Part shown: piece after piece, positions 1 to 6,022 of the stretch | Layout of the letters: every line of letters begins with the position of its first letter | Numbering within the stretch: position 1 is the first letter of the stretch | Origin: Planctomycetota bacterium | GTDB lineage: Bacteria > Planctomycetota > UBA1135 > JALUZX01 | Assembly: GCA_027011425.1 (NCBI GenBank) | Contig: JALUZX010000311.1 | Span: 1 to 9,895 of the forward strand | Reading direction: 5' to 3' | Length of the DNA stretch: 9,895 bases | Notes under the pieces: generated by a model | Told to the model about the DNA's origin: nothing | Seen by the model: only the letters and a program-made list of their open reading frames with translations | Databases searched by the model: none | Made by a program: the position numbers and the translations under genes

Positions 1-71
1 GCTCCTGGGGCGCGGGGGAGGGACGGCTCTTCTTTTGGGAACCTGGGTCCTCCTGTCCCTCCCTCCCCTTT

Positions 72-95
72 CCTGGGCGGACCCCAGGTATTTTT
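72..95 (+). terminator. Possible rho-independent terminator of an upstream gene
   Basis: CCTGGG (72-77) can pair with CCCAGG (83-88) around the loop CGGAC, and TATTTTT follows at 89-95. A GC-rich stem with a T-tract is the classic intrinsic terminator layout. It would end a plus-strand transcript entering from the left edge. The stem is only six pairs, so chance is possible in such GC-rich DNA. The rest of 1-228 shows no convincing gene; a nine-base direct repeat GGAGCCTTG (123-131 and 134-142) is the only other pattern seen. Confidence 0.4.
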
Positions 96-228
96 CCCCG
101 GGAACCTCTGGTTCTTCCGGGTGGAGCCTTGCAGGAGCCTTGTTGGTTTGGGGGGGGTTGGGCTGGATCTGCGCCTCTCTCCGGTGCACGAGGACTGGAG
201 TCTCCTTGTCCAGACAAAGGGGAGGATC

Positions 229-972
229 GTGAAACTCGCTTTCCTCGGGGACATCCATGGCAACCTGCCGGCCCTGGAGGCCGCGTGGGAGGTCCTGGAG
301 GAGCGGTCTCCCGACCTTGTTTTCGTTACAGGGGATTTGGTTGGCTACGGGGCGGACGGCAGGGCCTGCCTTGAGTGGATCCGCGAAAAGGCCGATTTCT
401 GTTGTCTCGGAAATCATGACGCCGTAGTTTGCGGTAAATTGGTTCCCTGGGGATTCAGGCCCGAATCCCTTTCTCCCCTGGACCGGTGCAGGCGGGACCT
501 GCCCCCTGAAGACGTGGAATGGCTGGCCTCCCTTCCTCTGGTGGTGGTGCATGATGCCCAGGGCTGGTCCCTGGTCCACGGGAGCCTTCACGAGCCGGAA
601 CACTTCCACTACGTGCTCACTCCCCAGGATGCCCGGGCCTGCTTCGCGAAGCTGGAGACCCCTTACGGCTGCCTGGGCCACAGCCATGTTCCCGGCCTTT
701 TCTTCGAGCCCTCCCCGGGGGCTCTCCCCCAGTGGGCCCGGATTCCCCAGGGCGCCCTGCCCCTTCCCGAGACGGGCAGGTTCCTCCTGAATCCGGGGAG
801 CGTTGGCCAGCCCAGGGACGGGGACCCCCGGGCCGGCTTCGCCCTTTTCGAGAGTGAGACCCGGACGGTGGAGGTTGTGCGAGTGGACTACGACATCGGG
901 GAGGCGGCCCGGAGGATCCATGGGGCGGGCTTTTCGAAAGACCTGGGGGACCGGCTTTTTCTGGGGATTTGA
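229..972 (+). CDS. Calcineurin-like metallophosphoesterase (YfcE/MJ0936 type)
   Basis: This is a predicted cytosolic dinuclear-metal phosphodiesterase or phosphatase of 247 residues; the substrate is unknown. All metal-binding blocks of the family are visible: GDIHGN (D8, H10), GDLVGYG (D36), GNHD (N62, H63), VHGS (H117) and GHSH (H151, H153). They are followed by the NPGSVGQPRDGDPRAGFAL stretch typical of the small YfcE/MJ0936 subgroup. I chose the GTG at 229 because AAAGGGGAGG (217-226 region) lies just upstream and the homology starts at once. The GTG at 121 would add 36 residues that look like nothing in the family. The gene is 27 bases upstream of the glycosyltransferase gene on the same strand and is probably co-transcribed with it. 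No signal peptide or membrane segment is seen. The family call is secure; the role is not. Confidence 0.9.
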   Translation: MKLAFLGDIHGNLPALEAAWEVLEERSPDLVFVTGDLVGYGADGRACLEWIREKADFCCLGNHDAVVCGKLVPWGFRPESLSPLDRCRRDLPPEDVEWLASLPLVVVHDAQGWSLVHGSLHEPEHFHYVLTPQDARACFAKLETPYGCLGHSHVPGLFFEPSPGALPQWARIPQGALPLPETGRFLLNPGSVGQPRDGDPRAGFALFESETRTVEVVRVDYDIGEAARRIHGAGFSKDLGDRLFLGI

Positions 973-999
973 ATGGGGAAGACCCGATAGGGAAGAAGC

Positions 1000-1986
1000 A
1001 TGGAGCCCAAGAAAACAGGTCTCTCCCGGCAGGCGACGGGGGACGGAAAGGTGGACGTGAGCGCCGTCCTGGTGAACTACCGCTCCGCCCTGGAGACGGT
1101 GGAGGCCGTGGAAACCCTCCTGGAGACGGCGGGAGACCTTTCGGTCCAGGTCCTGGTAGTGGAGAACCAGAGCGGCGGGGAAGAGGTTGACCTCCTCCGG
1201 AAGAGGCTTCCGGAGGGAGCGGAACTCCTGGAGAGCCCCCGGAACCTGGGGTTCGCAGGGGGGATCGAGCTGGCCGTCCCCAGGGCCCGCGGGCGGTTTC
1301 TCCTGCTCCTCAACCCGGACGCCCGCCTCCAGCCCGGAGCCTTGGGGCTCCTGGTGGAGTTCCTGGAGGAAAGGGAGGATGCCGGCGTAGTGGGCCCTCT
1401 CCTGCTGGAGCCCGACGGGTCCCTGCAGGCATCGGGGAGGAAACTCCCTTCACCGGGGCTTCTCCTGGGAATGGAGGTCGGGTTATGCGGTCTCCATGAA
1501 AAGATTCCTGACCCCCCCGCGCCCTTCCCGGCGGGTTGGGTCGTGGGGGCCTGCATGTTGATCCGGAAAAAGGCATACGACCAGGTAGGGGGGATGGATC
1601 CCGCTTATTTTCTCTACTTCGAGGAGACCGATCTTTGCCGGCGGATGCAGGCGGCCGGGTGGGGGGTCTGGTGCCATCCCATGGCGCGGTGCGTCCACGA
1701 CCACGGGACCAGCGCCGAAAGGTCCGGCCAGGACATCCAGGGAGGGGACATCACCCGGTTCTATTTCCCCAGCCGGAGGCGCTACCTCTCCAAGTTCCAC
1801 GGGAAGGCCGGGGCCTTTGCCGTGGAGGCCTTGCTCTTCGCCTTGGTCCTTCTCAAGTGGGGCAAGGCCCTGGTTTTCGGGGTATGGAGCCCCCGGGCCC
1901 GGGCCCGGACCCGGATCCTGAAGGAGAAGGCCCGGGCCTTCTGGGCCCTCTGGACGGGAAAGTTCGCCCGGGAACAGGCGGATTGA
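1000..1986 (+). CDS. Family 2 glycosyltransferase, rhamnosyltransferase-like
   Basis: This is a predicted inverting GT-A sugar transferase of 328 residues. It probably acts at the inner face of the membrane on polysaccharide, O-antigen or glycolipid precursors. The fold is seen in order: nucleotide-binding strand VSAVLVNYRS (about 19-29), PRNLGFAGGIE (80-90), LLLLNPDARL (101-110) with NPDA in the metal/nucleotide DxD position, GACMLIRKKAYDQVGGMD (183-200) and FLYFEETDLCRRMQ (204-217) with the likely catalytic acidic pair. Residues about 272-296 are hydrophobic and may anchor the C-terminus to the membrane. The usual VVDN motif reads VVEN here (53-56). The ATG at 1000 has GGGAAG-like pairing just upstream; a GTG at 1051 is an alternative start that keeps the whole fold. 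It follows the phosphoesterase gene and converges on the HPr-domain gene with only 13 bases between stops. Donor and acceptor cannot be read from the sequence. Confidence 0.9.
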   Translation: MEPKKTGLSRQATGDGKVDVSAVLVNYRSALETVEAVETLLETAGDLSVQVLVVENQSGGEEVDLLRKRLPEGAELLESPRNLGFAGGIELAVPRARGRFLLLLNPDARLQPGALGLLVEFLEEREDAGVVGPLLLEPDGSLQASGRKLPSPGLLLGMEVGLCGLHEKIPDPPAPFPAGWVVGACMLIRKKAYDQVGGMDPAYFLYFEETDLCRRMQAAGWGVWCHPMARCVHDHGTSAERSGQDIQGGDITRFYFPSRRRYLSKFHGKAGAFAVEALLFALVLLKWGKALVFGVWSPRARARTRILKEKARAFWALWTGKFAREQAD

Positions 1987-1999
1987 GGCTCCGCTGGAT

Positions 2000-3331
2000 T
2001 CAGAGGGAGGGTTCCCGGTTGGCCAGGTAGGAGAGGGACTCGGGAAATGGGGCCTCTTCGTTCGTTCCCAGGCCCGATTCGAAGAGGGCCTTCAAGTCCA
2101 TGAGCACCTTCCGGTCCCCCCGGAACTTGACCTTCCGGGCCCGGGGATTTTTCCCTGCCAGGATCATCACGGCCATGATGGAGGCGGCGTTGGCCTTCTG
2201 GTCATGGATCTCCATCTCCACGGGCATGCCGTAATGGTTGACCACGGCCACGATGAGGGAGGCCGGCCGGGCGTGCAGGAAGACCCCGTCGGGGAGTTCC
2301 AGCTCGACCTCCTCCTTTTTCATGAAGCGCTTGAGGAGATCCCGGGCCAGTTCGGCTCCTTCTTCCAGGAAGGCCTGGGTCTCGGCCAGGCAGAATTCCG
2401 TGACCAGGGAGAGAAGGCTGGGCCGGTCCACCAGGGCGGCAATGGCCTGCCGGGTTCGGGCGGTACGGATGTCGTTCTGGTGCCTCTCATCCAGGTGGAT
2501 CAAAGCCGTGGCGCATTCGATCAAGTGGAGGGCCGCCGAGATGTGGCCTCTCAGCCTGGGGAGGTCCTTGACGCTCGTTTCCAGGGGAGTGGACTTGATG
2601 TAGGTGTCATACCGGGACTGGAGGTTGTGGACCGAGACCAGGCAGACCCTGAGTTGTTCCTCCCGGCAGAAACGGGCCACGAAGTCCTGCTTGGCCGAAG
2701 GAGACTTGGAGAGATCCAGGGGAATGGCGGCCCGCACCATGTCGCATACGGCCAGGTACCGGGCGGTGATCTCGGCCATCTTGGTCTCTGCCTCGGCTCC
2801 CTCCTCCTCGCCCAGGTTTTCGGGCAGATACCGTTCGGCCCGGACCTGGCCGAAGACATCTTTGTCTAAAAGGCTCGCGGGAACCCGGATGCCGAGCTGA
2901 GAGAACTGGTCCTTGATGGCCTGGATCACCCGGAGGATGGCCGTTTCCAGGTAGGAAAGCCTTTTCTTGAGTTCGGGCCTGAATCGCCGGACGTGGTCCG
3001 GGTCGAGCTGGTAACTTCCGAGCCTTACGGCCAGGTGGGTCAAGGTAAAACACCCCTGGGCGAGCCAGCGCAAGGTAGCCACCAGTTCGGCCAGGAATCC
3101 GAAGGTGCGGTTCTTTCGGGCCCCGAAATCGTCCAGGAAGCTCTCCAGCTCGTTCGTTTCCAGGACGAGCCGGAAGAGGTGGCCTTTCTCCCACTGGGGC
3201 GGGGCCAGGCTCTGGAGTGTGTTGGTCAGGAGGAAGAAGGGCCTGGCCTGGGCCTCGAGGAGAGGGATGAAGTCCTCTTCCCGGATGACTTCTTCCAGGG
3301 AGTCCTGTCTTGCCGTTCCCTCTGGGCCCAT
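2000..3331 (-). CDS. HPr-domain protein with large unrecognised N-terminal region
   Basis: This is a 443-residue protein whose last 100 residues contain an HPr-like phosphocarrier domain (about 341-423). That domain keeps the phosphoacceptor block LHARPAS, with H353 in the His15 position and the following Arg-Pro. NAASIMAVM puts S384 in the place of the regulatory Ser46, and the closing helix KVLMDLKALFESGLG is present. Free HPr is only about 85-90 residues, so the roughly 340 residues before it are extra. They look mainly alpha-helical, without signal peptide or clear membrane segment, and I recognise no family in them. Established HPr function is phosphorelay from PTS enzyme I and, through Ser46, HPr kinase control. 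A regulatory or sensor role here is inference, because no PTS gene is in the window. The ATG at 3331 has AGGAAGG a few bases upstream. The gene is divergent from the sigma factor gene and ends 13 bases from the glycosyltransferase stop, with no obvious terminator between. Confidence 0.85.
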   Translation of the reverse strand: MGPEGTARQDSLEEVIREEDFIPLLEAQARPFFLLTNTLQSLAPPQWEKGHLFRLVLETNELESFLDDFGARKNRTFGFLAELVATLRWLAQGCFTLTHLAVRLGSYQLDPDHVRRFRPELKKRLSYLETAILRVIQAIKDQFSQLGIRVPASLLDKDVFGQVRAERYLPENLGEEEGAEAETKMAEITARYLAVCDMVRAAIPLDLSKSPSAKQDFVARFCREEQLRVCLVSVHNLQSRYDTYIKSTPLETSVKDLPRLRGHISAALHLIECATALIHLDERHQNDIRTARTRQAIAALVDRPSLLSLVTEFCLAETQAFLEEGAELARDLLKRFMKKEEVELELPDGVFLHARPASLIVAVVNHYGMPVEMEIHDQKANAASIMAVMILAGKNPRARKVKFRGDRKVLMDLKALFESGLGTNEEAPFPESLSYLANREPSL

Positions 3332-3382
3332 GGGTCCCTTCCTGCGCGTTCTTCCCTCGATCTGCCCGAATGAAAGAAAAAG

Positions 3383-3411
3383 AAGGTAGGTCCTCCTTCC
3401 CGGGGTGTCAA
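3383..3411 (-). promoter_or_regulatory. Predicted sigma-70 promoter of the HPr-domain gene
   Basis: Read on the minus strand, a perfect TTGACA (3411-3406) is followed after exactly 17 bases by TACCTT (3388-3383), which matches TATAAT at three of six positions. Transcription would start near 3376, giving a leader of about 45 bases with AGGAAGG before the ATG at 3331. A second CTTGAC copy lies 11 bases upstream (3423-3418), about one helical turn away. The -10 box is weak, so the call rests mainly on the -35 box, spacing and position. Confidence 0.45.
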
Positions 3412-3475
3412 GGAAGGGTCAAGCCTCTCCGGTGAGGGGCCGATAGGGACACAAGTGGGATCGTAGGGCTTGCAG

Positions 3476-3491
3476 GGAGGGTGGAACCATT
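3476..3491 (+). promoter_or_regulatory. Shine-Dalgarno site and ATT start codon of the sigma factor gene
   Basis: GGAGG (3476-3480) inside AGGGAGGGT is followed by eight bases and then ATT at 3489, ideal spacing for translation initiation. The sigma frame is open from 3447 (after a TAG at 3444-3446), yet no ATG, GTG or TTG occurs in it before ATG 3615, which lies after all of region 1.2. The GTG at 3481 is in another frame and touches the GGAGG. ATT is therefore the best-supported start, as known for infC of E. coli. Confidence 0.65.
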
Positions 3492-4403
3492 TCTCGGGAA
3501 CAAGGACTGGAAACCTATCTCAGGGAGATCAACGAGGTTCCTCTCCTGACTCCCGAAGAGGAGAAGGAGCTGGCCCGGAAGGTCCAGAAGGGGGACCTCC
3601 AGGCCCGGGAGAGGATGATCCGGGCCAACCTCCGCCTGGTGGTGAGCATCGCCAAGAACTACGTGAATCTGGGGCTCTCCTTCCTGGACCTGATCGAGGA
3701 GGGAAACATCGGGCTGATGAAGGCCGTGGAGCGGTTCGATCCCAAGAAGAACTGCCGTTTTTCCACGTACGCCACCTGGTGGATCAAGCAGGCCATCCGC
3801 AGGGCCTTGATCAACACGGTCAAGACGGTCCGGATCCCGGCCTACATGGTGGAGCTGGTCTCCCGCTGGAAGGCCATGAGCCTGGAATTGACCTTCCGGC
3901 TCGGCCGCCAGCCCACGGAGGCGGAGGTGGCCGAGGAACTCGGAATCCCCGCGGAAAACTGGAACATCGTGCGCCGGACGGTCCAGACCGCCAGCACGGG
4001 CATATCTCAGGGACCGGATCTCGAGCTTGCGGCCTCGGAACTCCTGGAGGACACCGAGGGGGTCTCCCCGGACGAGGAGTTCTTCCAGTCCTACGAGGTC
4101 CAGCGCTTGAGGGAACTCCTGGACTCCATCGACGAGAGGGAGGCGGCGGTCCTCAAGATGCGTTACGGTCTGGAGGGTATGGAGACCATGACCCTCAAAG
4201 AGATCGGCCGTCGCATCGGGGTCACCAGGGAGAGCGTGCGCCAGATCGAGGGGAAGGCCCTTCGCAAGCTCCAGGAGATCCTGGTCCGGGACTTCGGGAT
4301 CGAGGGGCCTGTGAAGGAGCCCACCCCGGGGATCTGCAAACCCCCCAGGAAACGTAAGAAAAAGAGCGCTCCCAAGGGGGAGAAGAAGAAAAAGAAGAAA
4401 TGA
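3489..4403 (+). CDS. Sigma-70 family RNA polymerase sigma factor (compact RpoD/RpoH/RpoS-like)
   Basis: This subunit directs RNA polymerase to promoters. From the ATT start it has 304 residues. Region 1.2 reads LETYLREINEVPLLTPEEE (7-25). Region 2 runs from RANLRLVVSIAKNYV through LSFLDLIEEGNIGLMKAVERFDP to RFSTYATWWIKQAIRRAL (about 45-107). Region 3 includes LGRQPTEAEVAEELGI (138-153). Region 4 contains DEREAAVLKMRYGLEGMETMTL and the helix-turn-helix IGRRIGVTRESVRQIEGKALRKLQ (240-262). There is no long region 1.1, so it is more like a group 2 or alternative sigma than a full housekeeping RpoD, though some phyla use short ones. The last 21 residues (284-304) contain 14 Lys/Arg, an unusual basic tail. 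Starting at ATG 3615 would delete region 1.2 and is unlikely. The gene is divergent from the HPr-domain gene and its TGA stop is the first triplet of a palindrome ahead of the MocR-type regulator gene. Confidence 0.92.
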   Translation: MSREQGLETYLREINEVPLLTPEEEKELARKVQKGDLQARERMIRANLRLVVSIAKNYVNLGLSFLDLIEEGNIGLMKAVERFDPKKNCRFSTYATWWIKQAIRRALINTVKTVRIPAYMVELVSRWKAMSLELTFRLGRQPTEAEVAEELGIPAENWNIVRRTVQTASTGISQGPDLELAASELLEDTEGVSPDEEFFQSYEVQRLRELLDSIDEREAAVLKMRYGLEGMETMTLKEIGRRIGVTRESVRQIEGKALRKLQEILVRDFGIEGPVKEPTPGICKPPRKRKKKSAPKGEKKKKKK

Positions 4404-4420
4404 ACGGTTCAATCCGTTCA
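4401..4420. promoter_or_regulatory. Predicted operator 1 for the MocR/PdxR regulator
   Basis: Arms TGAACGG (4401-4407) and CCGTTCA (4414-4420) form a perfect seven-base inverted repeat around TTCAAT. Its two ten-base halves match the outer halves of operator 2 at 8/10 (TGAACGGTTC against TGACCGGTTG) and 9/10 (AATCCGTTCA against AATCCGGTCA). It starts on the sigma gene's stop codon and lies 63-73 bases upstream of the equivalent halves of operator 2. It lacks a T-tract, so a terminator is less likely. That the MocR regulator binds it is inferred from position and repetition. Confidence 0.5.
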
Positions 4421-4457
4421 AATCGCCTCCAGAAGTAGCCATTATCGCCATCCATTC

Positions 4458-4493
4458 TTGAAATGACCGGTTGATTGGGGCACAATCCGGTCA
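4458..4493 (+). promoter_or_regulatory. Predicted promoter of the pdxR-pdxS-pdxT operon, giving a leaderless mRNA
   Basis: TTGAAA (4458-4463; 5/6 to TTGACA) and CACAAT (4481-4486; 4/6 to TATAAT) are separated by exactly 17 bases. Six bases then lead to the ATG at 4493, which is where such a promoter would start transcription. There is no Shine-Dalgarno sequence ahead of this ATG, in contrast to pdxS, pdxT and fabG. A leaderless transcript beginning at or next to the start codon is the natural reading. Confidence 0.6.
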
Positions 4494-4494
4494 T
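4463..4494. promoter_or_regulatory. Predicted operator 2, overlapping promoter and start codon
   Basis: ATGACCGG (4463-4470) and CCGGTCAT (4487-4494) form a perfect eight-base inverted repeat with 16 bases between the arms. It spans the end of the -35 box, the whole spacer and -10 box, and the predicted start point. Compared with operator 1 the same two ten-base halves are present, but ten bases (ATTGGGGCAC), about one helical turn, are inserted between them. A protein bound here would block RNA polymerase, so negative autoregulation is the likely effect. Confidence 0.55.
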
Positions 4495-5989
4495 GCCTTC
4501 TGCTTCCCTCCCTCCTTTCCGCTTCCGACTGGACCGGGTTCCCCCGGGGCCGGGGCCGGCCTTCCGCCGCCTGGCGCAGGCCCTGGAGGGGGAGATCCGG
4601 GCCTGCCGGGCCCCGTCGGGGACCCGCCTCCCCTCGGTCCGGGACCTGGCGGAAGGCTTGAAGGTCCACCCTTCCACGGTCCGGGCCGCCTACAACCTCC
4701 TGGAGACCCAGGGAAAGGTGGTCTCCCAGGTAGGGAGGGGAACCTTCGTGAAAGACACCCCCCGGCGACGGCCGAGGCTCCATTTCCCTCCCACCGTGGA
4801 GAGGGCGCTGAACCTGGCCTCCCTCACGGGGAGCCTGGAGGATGTGCCCAGGGACGGGTTGGACCTCTTCACTCTGACCCCCGCCCCTCCTTCGTCCTCC
4901 CTGGCCTCCTTCCAGGCCTGCCTGGAAGGGGTTCTCCGGGAGGAAGGGGAGGCCCTTCTCTCCTACCTGGGGCCCGTGGGACACGAAAAACTCCGGGCCC
5001 AGGTGGCCCGGATGGTCTCCAGAGGAGAGAGGGCGGTGGATCCCTCGGAGATCCTGATCACCAGCGGCGCCCAGCAGGCCCTGGAGCTGGCCATCCAGTG
5101 TTTCGCCGGCCCCGGGGAGGCCGTGGTCACCCCCTGTCCGACCTACTTGAATCTCATGGGGACCCTGGAGGCCCAGGGCGTGAGGCTCCTGCCCGTCCCC
5201 TTCCAGGGGGAGGAACTGGATCTCTGGGCCCTGGAGAAGGCTCTCCAGGACCCTTCGGCCCGGCTCCTCTACCTGATGCCCACCTTCCAGAACCCCACTG
5301 GGATTACGGTCGATCGAAAGACTCGCCTGGAACTCCTGGACCTGGCGCGGCGGACCGGGATCCCGATCCTGGAGGACGACCTGGAGGGGGAACTCCTCTT
5401 CGAGGGCGATCTGCCGCCCTCTCTCTTCTCCCTGGACCGGGAGGGCCGGGTGATCCTGGCCGGATCGGTCTCCAAGGCCTTCTTCCCGGGTCTCAGGGTG
5501 GGTTGGCTCGCGGCCCCGCCCGAGGCCATGTCGAGGCTGTCGGCCCTGAAGCGGTTCAAGGACCTGGAGACGGCGGGGTTGCTCCAGGCGGCCCTGGCGG
5601 CCTACCTGGAGGGCGGGGGGCTCTCCCGGCACCTGGAAGAGCTGAGGGAAGACCTGAAGGCCCGGCGGGATCTCCTGGTCGATTCTCTCGCAAAGTATAT
5701 GCCCGATGGGACGCGGTGGACCCTGCCCGGGGGAGGGACTTCCCTCTGGCTGGAACTTCCCCCCGGCGTGGACGGCCGGGACGTGGCCGCCGCGGCCCGG
5801 CGAAAAGGCGTGCTCGTCGCTCCGGGGGATCTCTTCTTTCCGAACCGGCGGCAGACGCCCAACCTGCGGCTTTCTTTCGCCCGGGCCCGGCTGGAGAAGA
5901 TCGAGGAGGGGATCGCCCTTCTGGCCTCCCTCGTGGAGGAACGGATTCCCACAAGCCTCCCCGGCGGAGGGAAGGCTCCGGTTCTATGA
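4493..5989 (+). CDS. pdxR: MocR-type GntR regulator with aminotransferase-like PLP domain, probable PdxR
   Basis: This is a transcription regulator of 498 residues. It has a GntR winged helix (about 23-88, with TRLPSVRDLAEGLKVHPSTV and a GRGTFV wing) joined to a fold-type I aminotransferase domain (about 125-485). PLP-site residues are present: NPTG (267-270), the LEDD acidic pair (D295/D296), SVSKAFFPGLRVG with the Schiff-base lysine K328, and LRLSFA with R459 for a substrate carboxylate. In known MocR regulators the domain binds PLP as effector rather than acting as an enzyme. Lying 33 bases upstream of pdxS on the same strand, it is best explained as the PLP-sensing regulator of that operon. 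Classical pdxR genes are usually divergent from pdxST, so this arrangement is less common. The ATG at 4493 sits at the predicted transcription start; a TTG at 4475 would add six residues but has no ribosome site. An enzyme of the LysN/aminoadipate aminotransferase type is unlikely given the intact winged helix. The pdxR name rests on context. Confidence 0.85.
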   Translation: MPSASLPPFRFRLDRVPPGPGPAFRRLAQALEGEIRACRAPSGTRLPSVRDLAEGLKVHPSTVRAAYNLLETQGKVVSQVGRGTFVKDTPRRRPRLHFPPTVERALNLASLTGSLEDVPRDGLDLFTLTPAPPSSSLASFQACLEGVLREEGEALLSYLGPVGHEKLRAQVARMVSRGERAVDPSEILITSGAQQALELAIQCFAGPGEAVVTPCPTYLNLMGTLEAQGVRLLPVPFQGEELDLWALEKALQDPSARLLYLMPTFQNPTGITVDRKTRLELLDLARRTGIPILEDDLEGELLFEGDLPPSLFSLDREGRVILAGSVSKAFFPGLRVGWLAAPPEAMSRLSALKRFKDLETAGLLQAALAAYLEGGGLSRHLEELREDLKARRDLLVDSLAKYMPDGTRWTLPGGGTSLWLELPPGVDGRDVAAAARRKGVLVAPGDLFFPNRRQTPNLRLSFARARLEKIEEGIALLASLVEERIPTSLPGGGKAPVL

Positions 5990-6022
5990 TCGTAACTTCT
6001 TGACTGATTGGAGGATAAGAAC

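Noticed and set aside
121..228. Longer N-terminus for the phosphoesterase from a GTG at 121
   Set aside because: The extra 36 residues have no family character, whereas GTG 229 has a good ribosome site and starts exactly at the fold.
35..232. Open frame of 65 codons ahead of the phosphoesterase, with hydrophobic stretches
   Set aside because: It starts at TTG without a ribosome site, contains the likely terminator, and overlaps the Shine-Dalgarno and start of the real gene.
3408..4451. Long open frame opposite the sigma factor gene (347 codons, minus strand)
   Set aside because: It is a mirror of the sigma gene's codon bias, with low-complexity Leu/Pro/Gly/Asp composition and no motif.
4442..6003. 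Long open frames in other frames of the MocR regulator gene, up to about 510 codons
   Set aside because: Gly/Pro/Arg-rich shadow translations caused by high GC; the true frame carries complete GntR and aminotransferase motifs.
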